Shown: positions 1 to 5,828, counted from the stretch's first letter. The stretch is 7,170 bases of DNA from an uncultured bacterium (GCA_946886185.1 CAMPIC010000136.1:1-7170), one strand, 5' to 3'. Made by a program: numbers and translations. The notes: generated by a model from the letters alone, not told the origin.

Positions 1-1
1 G

Positions 2-766
2 GCCGACGCCACGCCATTTCGCGACTCCGCTTCCGCCGCGAAAACGTTTTCCGCGCTCGCCAATCGTCTCCTCACGCAGGCGAATCCCGGCGATCACAAC
101 CAGGCGATGATGGAGCTGGGCGCCACCGTCTGCACCCCCCGCGCGCCGCGATGCCCTTCCTGTCCAGTTCGATCGATGTGCGCGATGATTCCGGATCGTG
201 ATCCGGAGTCGTACCCGCGGCCCGTACCTCGCAAGGAGACGGTCCAGCTCGAGCTGGCCATCCTGCTGCTTCGGGACTCGCGCGGGCGACTCTTGCTGGA
301 ACGCGGCCGGTGGAATCTCATCCCGCATCTGTGGATCCCGCCGGTGGTGTCGCTCAGTACCGATGTGGCGCCTGCGAGGGCAGACGCGAAGAGCTCTGCC
401 CGCCGATCCGATCCTCTCGCGGCGATCGAGAGCTGGACCTCATCATCCGTTTCGAGCTCGGCGAGCGTGAAGAGCCGAGGGAAGACATACGGCGCCCGAA
501 CTCAATCGTCGAGTTCGGCGGAACCGGCAGGATCGGAGGCTCGAACTCGCGTGGTCGGCGCGCGGGCCATCGGCTCGTTCCGCCATTCGATCACGCACCA
601 TCGAATCCGGTTCGCCGTGTGGAGCGGGACCATCATCCACGCGCCGAACAGGGCCGATTATCAGCTGGCAACCGATGCCGAGCTCGATTCGATCGGACTC
701 TCTTCCGTCGCGCTCAAGGCGTTACGACTCGAGAACGCGCCGAGGCGCCAATTCGAGCTACTCTAA
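2..766 (+). CDS. mutY: A/G-specific adenine DNA glycosylase MutY, 5' truncated by window edge
   Basis: MutY removes adenine mispaired with 8-oxoguanine or guanine in base excision repair. The frame is open from base 2 to the TAA at 764-766, giving 254 residues; the catalytic N-terminal helix-hairpin-helix part lies outside the window. Visible are the motif [12 protein letters not shown], then the 4Fe-4S cysteines in C-X6-C-X2-C-X5-C spacing (codons at 131, 152, 161 and 179), which is the MutY/Nth cluster pattern. After that comes the MutT-like C-terminal domain that reads 8-oxoG: a beta strand [19 protein letters not shown] (from about 248) and the late motif [10 protein letters not shown] (about 581-610), like the H-x-F-TH motif of other MutY proteins. 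Between them (about 365-560) lies an unusual Ser/Ala/Arg-rich stretch that does not resemble the family. The assignment is very secure from the cluster plus the C-terminal motif. Confidence 0.93.
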   Translation, partial: ADATPFRDSASAAKTFSALANRLLTQANPGDHNQAMMELGATVCTPRAPRCPSCPVRSMCAMIPDRDPESYPRPVPRKETVQLELAILLLRDSRGRLLLERGRWNLIPHLWIPPVVSLSTDVAPARADAKSSARRSDPLAAIESWTSSSVSSSASVKSRGKTYGARTQSSSSAEPAGSEARTRVVGARAIGSFRHSITHHRIRFAVWSGTIIHAPNRADYQLATDAELDSIGLSSVALKALRLENAPRRQFELL

Positions 767-780
767 TGGAGGTACATACC

Positions 781-1155
781 ATGTTCTCACGGCCGCCTGC
801 GACGTCACTTCTGATTCTCGGAGCCTGCCTCTCCATCGTTTGCTCTCTCCCATCGTGCGGTTCCTCGCCGTCGAAGCCTCCACGCGAAGTTGGTACGGTC
901 CTTCACGGGACCGTACTGGAATCTGAAACGGGGATGCCGCTGTCCAACGTGGACATCCACTATGTTTTCGGCGAGCAGCGTGAATTGGTGGGACAAACCG
1001 ATTCCGCGGGAGAGTTCGAAATCGACATGGGTCCCGGACTTGTCTCGGACGGAGCGCTGCGCTTCGCAAAGAAGGCTACTCCGAGATACAAGCCGACATT
1101 CCCGAGGACTTCAACGAGACCGGTCCGTGGAGATTTCAAGCAACCATCTCACTGA
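781..1155 (+). CDS. Small lipoprotein with carboxypeptidase-regulatory-like domain, frameshifted near its 3' end
   Basis: As read, this is a 124-residue protein. The start is well supported: GGAGG at 768-772 lies 8 nt before the ATG, two bases after the mutY stop. Residues 1-26 form a signal peptide ending in a lipobox (LPSC, Cys at about 26), so the protein should be lipid-anchored in the envelope. Residues 38-95 read as a carboxypeptidase-regulatory/transthyretin-like beta sandwich: GTVLESETGMPLSNVDI, then TDSAGEFEI. After RFAK the sequence turns into a basic, proline-rich tail with no domain character (ATPRYKPTFP...). The expected continuation, EGYSEIQADIPEDF, is found one frame away. I infer a one-base loss in the A run at 1068-1070, either a real mutation or an assembly error. 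Function beyond a lipid-anchored beta-sandwich protein is unknown. Confidence 0.7.
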   Translation: MFSRPPATSLLILGACLSIVCSLPSCGSSPSKPPREVGTVLHGTVLESETGMPLSNVDIHYVFGEQRELVGQTDSAGEFEIDMGPGLVSDGALRFAKKATPRYKPTFPRTSTRPVRGDFKQPSH

Positions 1156-1193
1156 CGCGCGCGAAAGACGTGCCGGTCGCTCCCGCTCCGTGA
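1071..1193 (+). other. Displaced 3' reading frame of the lipoprotein gene at 781
   Basis: In the frame starting GAA at 1071 the sequence reads EGYSEIQADIPEDF, then NETGPWRFQATISL, then TRAKDVPVAPAP and a TGA at 1191-1193. It follows on naturally from the RFAK of the upstream frame: regulatory-like domains commonly have a K-E/D-G-Y turn followed by a strand. Adding one A to the run at 1068-1070 would give a 137-residue lipoprotein. The last residues and the stop codon lie inside the first unit of the hairpin repeat array. Confidence 0.65.
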
Positions 1194-1380
1194 GTGGTGC
1201 GCACATAACCCGTGCCGTCACTCCCGCTGCGGGAGTGGTGCGCGAGAAATCCGTGCCAGGCACCCCCGCTCCGGGAGTGGTGTGCGAGAAAACCATGCCA
1301 GGCACTCCCGCTCCGGGAGCGGTGCGCGAGAAATCCGTGCCAGTCGCTCCCGCTGCTGGAGTGGTGCGCGCGCGAAAACC
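1168..1380. repeat. Array of five 41-42 bp hairpin-forming repeats (REP-like)
   Basis: Five units begin with GTGCC (or ATGCC) at 1170, 1212, 1253, 1295 and 1337, so the periods are 42, 41, 42 and 42 bp. Each unit has the order GTGCC-(A)-GGCAC or similar, a dyad core CACTCCCGCTCCGGGAGTG, then GTGCGCGAGAAA(A/T)CC. The best core, in unit 2, is a perfect 9-bp inverted repeat around one central base (1219-1227 and 1229-1237). The other units carry scattered substitutions, some keeping pairing partly (C to T and T to C in the arms). Units are homogeneous in length and lack unique spacers, so this is not CRISPR. Short, imperfectly palindromic units clustered between genes are what REP/BIME elements look like; such elements are often moved by RAYT (TnpA-REP) transposases, but none is encoded here. 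Some units could work as RNA stem-loops at the 3' end of the lipoprotein transcript. Confidence 0.85.
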
Positions 1381-1385
1381 CTTCC

Positions 1386-1482
1386 TGAAACGGACCGGGT
1401 TCCGGAGCGACGCGTTGAACCCGATCTGTCAGATAGGCAGTTCGCATATTAGCCAAGTCTCCGATGAACCCGGTCCGGTTCA
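1386..1482. repeat. 17-bp inverted repeat (16/17 match) with 63-nt loop
   Basis: Left arm 1386-1402 contains CGGACCGGGTTC; right arm 1466-1482 contains GAACCCGGTCCG and pairs with it at 16 of 17 positions (one A/C difference at 1390). Inside the loop, GAACCCG at 1417-1423 can also pair with CGGGTTC at 1396-1402 of the left arm, and ATCT-GTC-AGAT (1424-1434) is a small dyad. The right arm ends 16 nt before the ATG at 1499. It could be the tail of the repeat cluster, a small non-autonomous element, or a folded 5' leader of the next gene. The pairing is seen directly; the role is not known. Confidence 0.6.
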
Positions 1483-1498
1483 TCGTCATTGGTCGCCG

Positions 1499-1626
1499 AT
1501 GAGTAAGACACCTTGCCTAATCGCTCTTGCCCTGATGGGCGGCTGCAGCTTCAGCGTGGCCGAAGGACACTCCCACTACCCGAATCAGGAGGAAATTGCG
1601 AGCCTGGTGGTGGTGGAGTCTTCCCC
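1499..1626 (+). other. Lipoprotein signal peptide in a different frame from the following body
   Basis: From the ATG at 1499 the sequence reads MSKTPCLIALALMGGC, then SFSVAEGHSHYPNQEEIA and SLVVVESSP. This is a short basic N-terminus, a hydrophobic core and a lipobox (MGGC, Cys at residue 16), followed by a polar linker typical of a mature lipoprotein start. Past about 1627 this frame loses character (CRLDWMHASKSPSTSS...) and ends at a TGA at 1799-1801, while the neighbouring frame becomes a good protein. I infer that this is the true 5' end of the gene whose body is at 1627-2067, separated from it by an indel between about 1610 and 1650; the CCCC run at 1623-1626 is a candidate site. No clear Shine-Dalgarno sequence precedes the ATG. 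Confidence 0.55.
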
Positions 1627-2067
1627 ATGTCGACTCGATTGGATGCACGCCTCGAAATCGCCATCAACGTCGTCGCGTCTGAGTTGGAGGAGTCCGAGCG
1701 ATCGAACATCGCGAAGCGAGTGGACCCAATGGATGCTTTACGGAGACATGCATGGATCTGCGTTATCGACTCCATCGCGGCTGCTATGCGGGCAGATCTG
1801 AGAGAATTCAAACTACGATTCAGGGCGTGGCCAGAACAACCCTTTGATCCTTACGGGCTGCCCAATCCCGAAGTCTTTCCGACTCTGACGTCTGGGTCGG
1901 TTCTGGCGTGCGACGGTAGGAGTGGTCTTTGTTGGATAGGGAGATCTCCGGGCATCCGATTCGAATGGATAAAGGCCGATGAGCACACTGTGACCCTGGC
2001 GGTCAGATTCTGGCCCCGTTCGCTTTCGGATTTCGATGATTCGCTGGAGGTGACCATTCATGAATAA
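1627..2067 (+). CDS. Unknown protein, probably the body of a frameshifted lipoprotein
   Basis: The ATG at 1627 has a modest GGTGGAG 8 nt upstream and gives 146 residues, ending at TAA 2065-2067. The frame stays open upstream to about 1513, but those residues look non-coding. The protein has no membrane segment. An acidic helical N-terminal part (RLEIAINVVASELEESERSN) is followed by DALRRHAWICVIDSIAAAM, a loop with FDPYGLPNPEVFP, and a strand-rich end (FEWIKADEHTVTLAVRFW, SLEVTIHE). I do not recognise the family. GC at third positions is lower than in mutY or pdxT, hinting at an accessory or acquired gene. A lipoprotein signal peptide lies just upstream in another frame, so the intact product was probably exported, about 188 residues long. 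If translated only from 1627, the protein would stay in the cytoplasm. Confidence 0.6.
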   Translation: MSTRLDARLEIAINVVASELEESERSNIAKRVDPMDALRRHAWICVIDSIAAAMRADLREFKLRFRAWPEQPFDPYGLPNPEVFPTLTSGSVLACDGRSGLCWIGRSPGIRFEWIKADEHTVTLAVRFWPRSLSDFDDSLEVTIHE

Positions 2068-2190
2068 CTCGACTACGAGCGGACGCATGCGGACTCACCG
2101 GAACTGGAACTCACCTTGTTCCAACTAGTGTTTCGGTGTGCCTTTCCACGGACGCCGAATCCTGCGATCGCGTCCTTGGTGCATGGGTGT

Positions 2191-3093
2191 ATGCGGCCCC
2201 TGCTGCCGATCCCGTTCGCGGTCGCATTGTTGCTCGGAGGTGGTGCTTGCGAGCGGAACGACAAACAGGCGGAGGAAGAAGTATGGGGCGAGGACACCGT
2301 GAGCACCGACACCGTGAGCACCGACACCGTGAGCACCGATGCCGGTACGACGCCCAGCCCAGTTTCCATCCTGGTGTACTTCGCTCGTGGCGAGAAGATC
2401 GGCGTTGCTACTCGTCTGATCCCAGCCACCAAAGCGGTGGCCAGCGCTGCGATTCGTGAACTGCTTTCCGGTCCCACACCAGAGGAGACGAGGTATGGCT
2501 TGGGATCCACGATTCCGACTGGCACCGATCTCCGCGGTCTGACCGTCCATGGAGGCACAGCAACCGTCGATCTGAGCGACGAATACGACTCAGGCGGCGG
2601 TGTCCTCTCGATGACGATGCGGCTCGCGCAAGTCGTCTACACGCTCACTCAATTTCCTACCGTGGAGCGAGTGTTGTTCCGAATCGAAGGCGTCCCCGTG
2701 ACTACCTTGGGCGGCGCGGGCATCCTGATCGGCACGCCGCAGACGCGGGGTGACTATGAGCAGGTGACGCCAGCGATCCTCCTAGAGTCTCCATGTCCGG
2801 GGGACTCGGTCACGAGTCCGCTTCGCATCCGGGGCACGGCGAATACCTTCGAGGCCGCGTTCATGGTACGGATTGTTTCGGCCGATGACTCAGTGCTCGT
2901 GGAGGCGCCGATGATGGCGACCTCTGGATCCGGAACGAGGGGAACATTCGACGCGGAGATTCCTTTTCCGGCAGCGGCGTCCGGCGCAGGTTTACTCGTG
3001 GTGTTCGAATACTCTGCGAAGGACGGTTCGCCGATCCACGTCGTGGAGATCCCCTTGACCTTTGAAACGGCTGCGTCGCGCGAGGCAGAGTAG
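2191..3093 (+). CDS. GerMN and Gmad2 domain lipoprotein
   Basis: This is a 300-residue lipoprotein. The ATG at 2191 was chosen because it puts a textbook signal peptide at the N-terminus (MRPLLPIPFAVALLLGGGAC, lipobox GGAC, Cys20); the frame runs further up, to a TTG at 2116, but that adds nonsense before the signal. SD pairing is weak (GGTG). Residues 21-55 are an acidic/Thr linker with DTVST three times. Residues 56-183 match a GerMN domain: VSILVYFARGEKIGVATRLI, ELLSGPTPEET, GLGSTIPTGTDLRGLTV, ATVDLSDEY, and VERVLFRIEGVPV. Residues 193-290 match Gmad2, the Ig-like domain that often follows GerMN: PCPGDSVTSPLRIRGTANTF, GTFDAEIPFP, and a closing strand. GerMN was named from spore-germination GerM, but the pair is widespread in non-sporulating bacteria as an envelope lipoprotein of unclear role. 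It is the third lipoprotein in a row and the only one intact. Confidence 0.85.
   Translation: MRPLLPIPFAVALLLGGGACERNDKQAEEEVWGEDTVSTDTVSTDTVSTDAGTTPSPVSILVYFARGEKIGVATRLIPATKAVASAAIRELLSGPTPEETRYGLGSTIPTGTDLRGLTVHGGTATVDLSDEYDSGGGVLSMTMRLAQVVYTLTQFPTVERVLFRIEGVPVTTLGGAGILIGTPQTRGDYEQVTPAILLESPCPGDSVTSPLRIRGTANTFEAAFMVRIVSADDSVLVEAPMMATSGSGTRGTFDAEIPFPAAASGAGLLVVFEYSAKDGSPIHVVEIPLTFETAASREAE
2293..2337 (+). repeat. In-frame 15-bp tandem repeat, three copies
   Basis: GACACCGTGAGCACC occurs three times head to tail without mismatch, encoding DTVST three times in the linker between the lipid-anchored Cys and the GerMN domain (residues 35-49). A 15-bp unit changes copy number without breaking the frame, so tether length could vary between strains. 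Confidence 0.95.
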
Positions 3094-3099
3094 CGGTGG

Positions 3100-3522
3100 T
3101 CAGGCGTCGCGGGTCATGCGATGCACCGCGCTGCTGCGCTCACGCGCCTGGACTTCGAAGTGATTGTGCCAATACGGGCTGTGCCCGCTTGCGAGCTGCC
3201 AGAGACTAGACACCGCGTAAATGAGGAAGAACAGTGGACCCCAACGCTCGTATTGCTCGACATGGATTCGCTCATGAGGACCGATGAGTACGAGCTCGTC
3301 ACTCGTGACCGCCAGGATGACATGGCCAAAAACGATGCCGCGGAACGGCAGCTCACGTGCGAGCTTGCCGCACCGGGCGAGGCTGCATCGATAAGTGACT
3401 TCCAGCGCCCCCGCAGACCACTTGGCTTTGCCACCGGCCGACAGCGGCAAGGCCGCGAGAGCGACCCCGATCGCAGAGCAGGGAGAGGCCCACAGTAGCT
3501 TCGCGAGCTTAATCCAATGCAC
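3100..3522 (-). CDS. Small membrane protein with HExxH motif, unknown function
   Basis: This is a 140-residue protein. The start is a GTG at 3522-3520 with AGGGAG (3528-3533) 5 nt upstream; no ATG is better placed. Residues 9-28 are a hydrophobic N-terminal segment (signal anchor or signal peptide). Residues 62-78 (GIVFGHVILAVTSDELVLI) form a strand pair. Then comes GPHERIHVEQYERWGPLFF with H83-E84-x-x-H87, a zincin-type HExxH motif. A second hydrophobic stretch (about 94-112) follows, and near the C-terminus E123 in HNHFEVQARE could be a third metal ligand. I recall this arrangement from conserved hypothetical proteins of several phyla with no assigned function. A membrane metalloprotease is possible but is inference only. 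It lies 40 nt downstream of the secreted-protein gene and probably shares the sigma-factor transcript. Its stop is 6 nt from the stop of the convergent GerMN gene. Confidence 0.75.
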   Translation of the reverse strand: MHWIKLAKLLWASPCSAIGVALAALPLSAGGKAKWSAGALEVTYRCSLARCGKLARELPFRGIVFGHVILAVTSDELVLIGPHERIHVEQYERWGPLFFLIYAVSSLWQLASGHSPYWHNHFEVQARERSSAVHRMTRDA

Positions 3523-3527
3523 TTTCG

Positions 3528-3533
3528 CTCCCT
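3528..3533 (-). promoter_or_regulatory. Ribosome binding site AGGGAG for the GTG start at 3522
   Basis: On the minus strand AGGGAG is followed by 5 nt and GTG. It is the signal that selects a GTG start for the HExxH protein. Confidence 0.6.
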
Positions 3534-3562
3534 CGAGCGACCAGACATGTCGATCTCGGCGT

Positions 3563-4228
3563 CTAATACTCTTCCTCGATCAGCTTCGCGCGCATGTCGT
3601 CTTCGGAGAGGTTCCCCGCGTCGTAGTCGCGGATGTCCTTCATGCGGGCGCGGATCACCAGGCGGGAGATCCGGTTGTCGAGGAAGTAATCGCTGTCCTT
3701 GAGGAACGCGGCGACGGCGATCCAGTGTGAATCGTCGAGGGTGCTGAGAGTGCTCCCGTAGTCGAGGATCATCTCCTCGATCTCTTCCTTGCCTCCTTCG
3801 TAGAGGCGCGCCTCGCTCGGCCGGCGGCGGCTGTCCTTGCCCGAGTCTTCATCCTCTGCGTCGCCATCCTCGCCGGGATCGGGGATCACGATGATGCGCT
3901 CGCCGTTCTCATCCTTCTCGATCTTGAACTCGTTCTTCCAATTCCAGTCGTCCCAATCACGCTGCACGAGGGACGCTTCGAAGGTGAGCAGGACTCCGAA
4001 TTCCTCCAGGAAGATCCCGCGGGCATTTCCGCGACCGGGAACGAGGAAGTTGGGGCTCTCGATGAGCACCTGGTCGAGGATCTGCTCCATGACGCTGATC
4101 TGCTTCAGCGCTTTCCGGGAACTGGAACGATCCTGCGCGAGAACGCCGGAGTAGGAGGTCACGAGGAGGAAGCCTACCAGCGCCCCCAGCCAGAGCTGGC
4201 CAGCTCTGGCGGTCTGGAAGCGATTCAT
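3563..4228 (-). CDS. Secreted acidic protein of unknown function in the sigma-factor cluster
   Basis: This is a 221-residue protein. Its ATG overlaps the anti-sigma stop as ATGA (4225-4228), so translation is probably coupled. Residues 1-31 form a Sec signal peptide with a VLA-QD cleavage site and no lipobox cysteine, so the protein should be free in the periplasm or released. The mature part starts helical (KALKQISVMEQILDQVLIES), then NARGIFLEEFGVLLTFEASL, a DWDDWNWKNEF stretch, and a strongly acidic, probably disordered segment (about residues 115-150: PGEDGDAEDEDSGKD). It ends with a helical region that has DYGSTLSTLDDSHWIAVAAF and RLVIRARMKDIRDYDAG. I do not recognise the family. Its position directly after the anti-sigma factor suggests an envelope partner of the sigma system, for example a signal-sensing or modulating protein, but nothing in the sequence proves this. 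Confidence 0.85.
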   Translation of the reverse strand: MNRFQTARAGQLWLGALVGFLLVTSYSGVLAQDRSSSRKALKQISVMEQILDQVLIESPNFLVPGRGNARGIFLEEFGVLLTFEASLVQRDWDDWNWKNEFKIEKDENGERIIVIPDPGEDGDAEDEDSGKDSRRRPSEARLYEGGKEEIEEMILDYGSTLSTLDDSHWIAVAAFLKDSDYFLDNRISRLVIRARMKDIRDYDAGNLSEDDMRAKLIEEEY

Positions 4229-5232
4229 TCCTCTCTCCCATCCTCACCGACATGGCTGGAATCAGCGTCGGAGCGCGACGGAGCGCGCCAGCTCCCCTGA
4301 GGGGTCAGCGATCGCCCCTGCGAGAGGTCGATTGAGTCGAAGCGATCGTTGGTCGTGGTCTCCACCTCGTCCAATCCGTAGCGCACCGCCTCGATCCGCC
4401 CACGCAGATCGTAGTAGTCCTGAGACTGCTTCTCGTTGAGGCCTTCGTACATCGTCCGCATGAACATGATGAATTCTTGATTCTCCTGGGCATTGTACTC
4501 GTTCTGGTCCTGGATCGCGGCGATCAACTTGGCCATGGCGTTGGCGTACCCGTCGAACTCTCCGCGCGTGAGCGGCGCATCGGGATTGCCCATGTCACGC
4601 GTCAGTTGAATGCGAGTGGAGTCCGCTCCGCTCGCCATCCACGGTTCGTTGTCGGCCAGGTCGCTCTGCGCGGGGACGGAGACTCCGTCCGTCTCTCGAT
4701 CTGCCGTCGCCGGCAGCCCGTGCGACGGATTCTGCACGTCCGAACGCTGCCCCTTCGAAGGAGACTGCCCGTTCGGGAGCATCTGCTCCTGCGTCTTCTC
4801 GATCCGCTCGGCGCTGGGAGGACCGAAGCGGAACGCGATTCCGCCATCGAGCAGTTGGACTCGGAACTCCGCGAACGCCAGGACGGCGAGCAGCACGGCG
4901 GCTGCCGCCACGGCCCATCCCGTCATCGCGGTGTGACGTCGCCAACCCTCGCCCAATGCGGACCAGAAGTTCCGCGGAGGAGGTGGCTCCGGCATGGAAG
5001 TGGCCTGCTGACGCGCGGCCTCCTCCGCGGGGAGCAGCACGAAGCTGGGAGCGCGGTCTTCCAGATCCCAGCTGCTCAGGAGACGGCGAGTCGCGCGCAG
5101 GTCTTCCCATTCGGCCCGGAGTGCCGAGTCTTTCTCCAGCATTGCTCGGAATCGCGCCTCGTCCTCATCGGAGAGCTCTCCGTAGAGCGACGACATCATC
5201 ATGTCGATGCGAGGGTCGAGCGGATCTTTCAT
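4225..5232 (-). CDS. Membrane-anchored anti-sigma factor, cysteine-free
   Basis: This is a 335-residue protein beginning 2 nt after the sigma-factor stop, with AAGGAG about 10 nt before the ATG. Residues 1-60 are a helical cytoplasmic domain (DMMMSSLYGELSDEDEARF, EWEDLRATRRLLSSW), matching the ELSDEEEARF-type N-terminus of anti-sigma domains. It lacks the His-x3-Cys-x2-Cys zinc motif, and there are no cysteines at all. A Pro-rich linker (PEPPPPR) leads to one transmembrane helix at about 104-123 (WAVAAAAVLLAVLAFAEF). Residues 124-335 should be periplasmic: a Ser/Gln/Asp-rich stretch, then a long region with coiled-coil character (about 225-310: NAMAKLIAAIQDQNEYNAQE, LRGRIEAVRYGLDEVE). The family role is to hold the ECF sigma factor at the membrane until a signal frees it, often by proteolysis. 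The call rests on architecture and on the sigma gene next door; the periplasmic half is not recognised. Confidence 0.85.
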   Translation of the reverse strand: MKDPLDPRIDMMMSSLYGELSDEDEARFRAMLEKDSALRAEWEDLRATRRLLSSWDLEDRAPSFVLLPAEEAARQQATSMPEPPPPRNFWSALGEGWRRHTAMTGWAVAAAAVLLAVLAFAEFRVQLLDGGIAFRFGPPSAERIEKTQEQMLPNGQSPSKGQRSDVQNPSHGLPATADRETDGVSVPAQSDLADNEPWMASGADSTRIQLTRDMGNPDAPLTRGEFDGYANAMAKLIAAIQDQNEYNAQENQEFIMFMRTMYEGLNEKQSQDYYDLRGRIEAVRYGLDEVETTTNDRFDSIDLSQGRSLTPQGSWRAPSRSDADSSHVGEDGREE

Positions 5233-5234
5233 GA

Positions 5235-5828
5235 CTACTCGTCTCCTTGCAGCATCTCGAGGTCGGAGAGGCCGCGTTCCTGGAAGGATCGGCGCATCGA
5301 TTTCAACCCGTAGAAGATCCGCGTGCGGACGGTCGCGGCGGGGACTCCAGTGATCTCCCCGATCTCCTCCGAATTGAATCCGTGATACTCCCGCAGCACG
5401 ATGGCGGTCCTTTGATCCACCGGCAACCTCTGCAGCGCTCCTCCCAGTAAATCCGAAAGGCTCGCGCGCGACACCGTCGCATCCGGAGCGAGTGGCCGCG
5501 CGTCCTGCGTCGCCTCCTGCAGCTCCTCCGCGCTGAGCTCGTCGAGCGATCTCAGCTCGGTGCGAGATCGTTGCGAGCGAAACTTGTCGCGGCAGAGATT
5601 GAGCGCGATGTGGTGGATCCAGGCTCTGAACTTCGATCCATCCCGCAAGCGCTCGATGTTCTGGAATCCGCGAGTCAACGCCTCCTGGCAGAGGTCGCGC
5701 GCCTCGTCAGGATTTCCGACCGTACGGCGGATGAATCGATAGAGCGACGTCTCCCATCTCTGGACGAGCTGGTTGAACGCTTCCAGATCGCCGCGCTGGG
5801 AAAGGGCAACCAATTGATCGTCGGTCAT
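5235..5828 (-). CDS. ECF-type RNA polymerase sigma factor (sigma-70 family)
   Basis: This is a 197-residue protein with the normal length and layout of a group 4 sigma factor. Residues 14-85 are region 2: FNQLVQRWETSLYRFIRRTV, DEARDLCQEALTRGFQNIER and FRAWIHHIALNLCRDKFR, which bind core polymerase and the -10 element. Residues 86-125 are an acidic linker. Residues 126-180 are region 4: LQRLPVDQRTAIVLREYHGF, SEEIGEITGVPAATVRTRIF, a helix-turn-helix for the -35 element. I chose the ATG at 5828 because MTDDQLVALSQRGD is the usual ECF beginning; the frame is open upstream to 6053, but those 75 residues are Pro/Gly/Arg-rich and unlike any sigma domain. A GTG at 5852 with GGAGG 4 nt upstream is the main alternative start. 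It heads the cluster with the anti-sigma gene 2 nt downstream, so it is probably autoregulated, as is usual for such pairs. Confidence 0.92.
   Translation of the reverse strand: MTDDQLVALSQRGDLEAFNQLVQRWETSLYRFIRRTVGNPDEARDLCQEALTRGFQNIERLRDGSKFRAWIHHIALNLCRDKFRSQRSRTELRSLDELSAEELQEATQDARPLAPDATVSRASLSDLLGGALQRLPVDQRTAIVLREYHGFNSEEIGEITGVPAATVRTRIFYGLKSMRRSFQERGLSDLEMLQGDE

Noticed and set aside
1168..1380. CRISPR array
   Set aside because: Units are contiguous and internally palindromic with no unique spacers, and no cas genes are present.
1136..1489. Minus-strand frame with repeated SRSGSAWHGFLAH units
   Set aside because: The periodicity is only the DNA repeats read in one frame. There is no start signal and the rest is low-complexity.
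890..1801. 303-codon open frame on the plus strand across the repeat array
   Set aside because: It crosses the lipoprotein gene out of frame, reads the 42-bp repeats as 14-residue repeats, and has no ribosome binding site. Only its last part, from 1499, looks real, as a signal peptide.
2101..2130. TGGAAC/GTTCCA stem as a terminator before the GerMN gene
   Set aside because: The stem is only 6 bp with no T run after it, so it cannot be distinguished from chance.
4477..5313. 278-codon plus-strand frame opposite the anti-sigma gene
   Set aside because: It is antisense to a gene with clear domains, and its translation is Arg-rich with no motif, as expected of GC-rich shadow frames.
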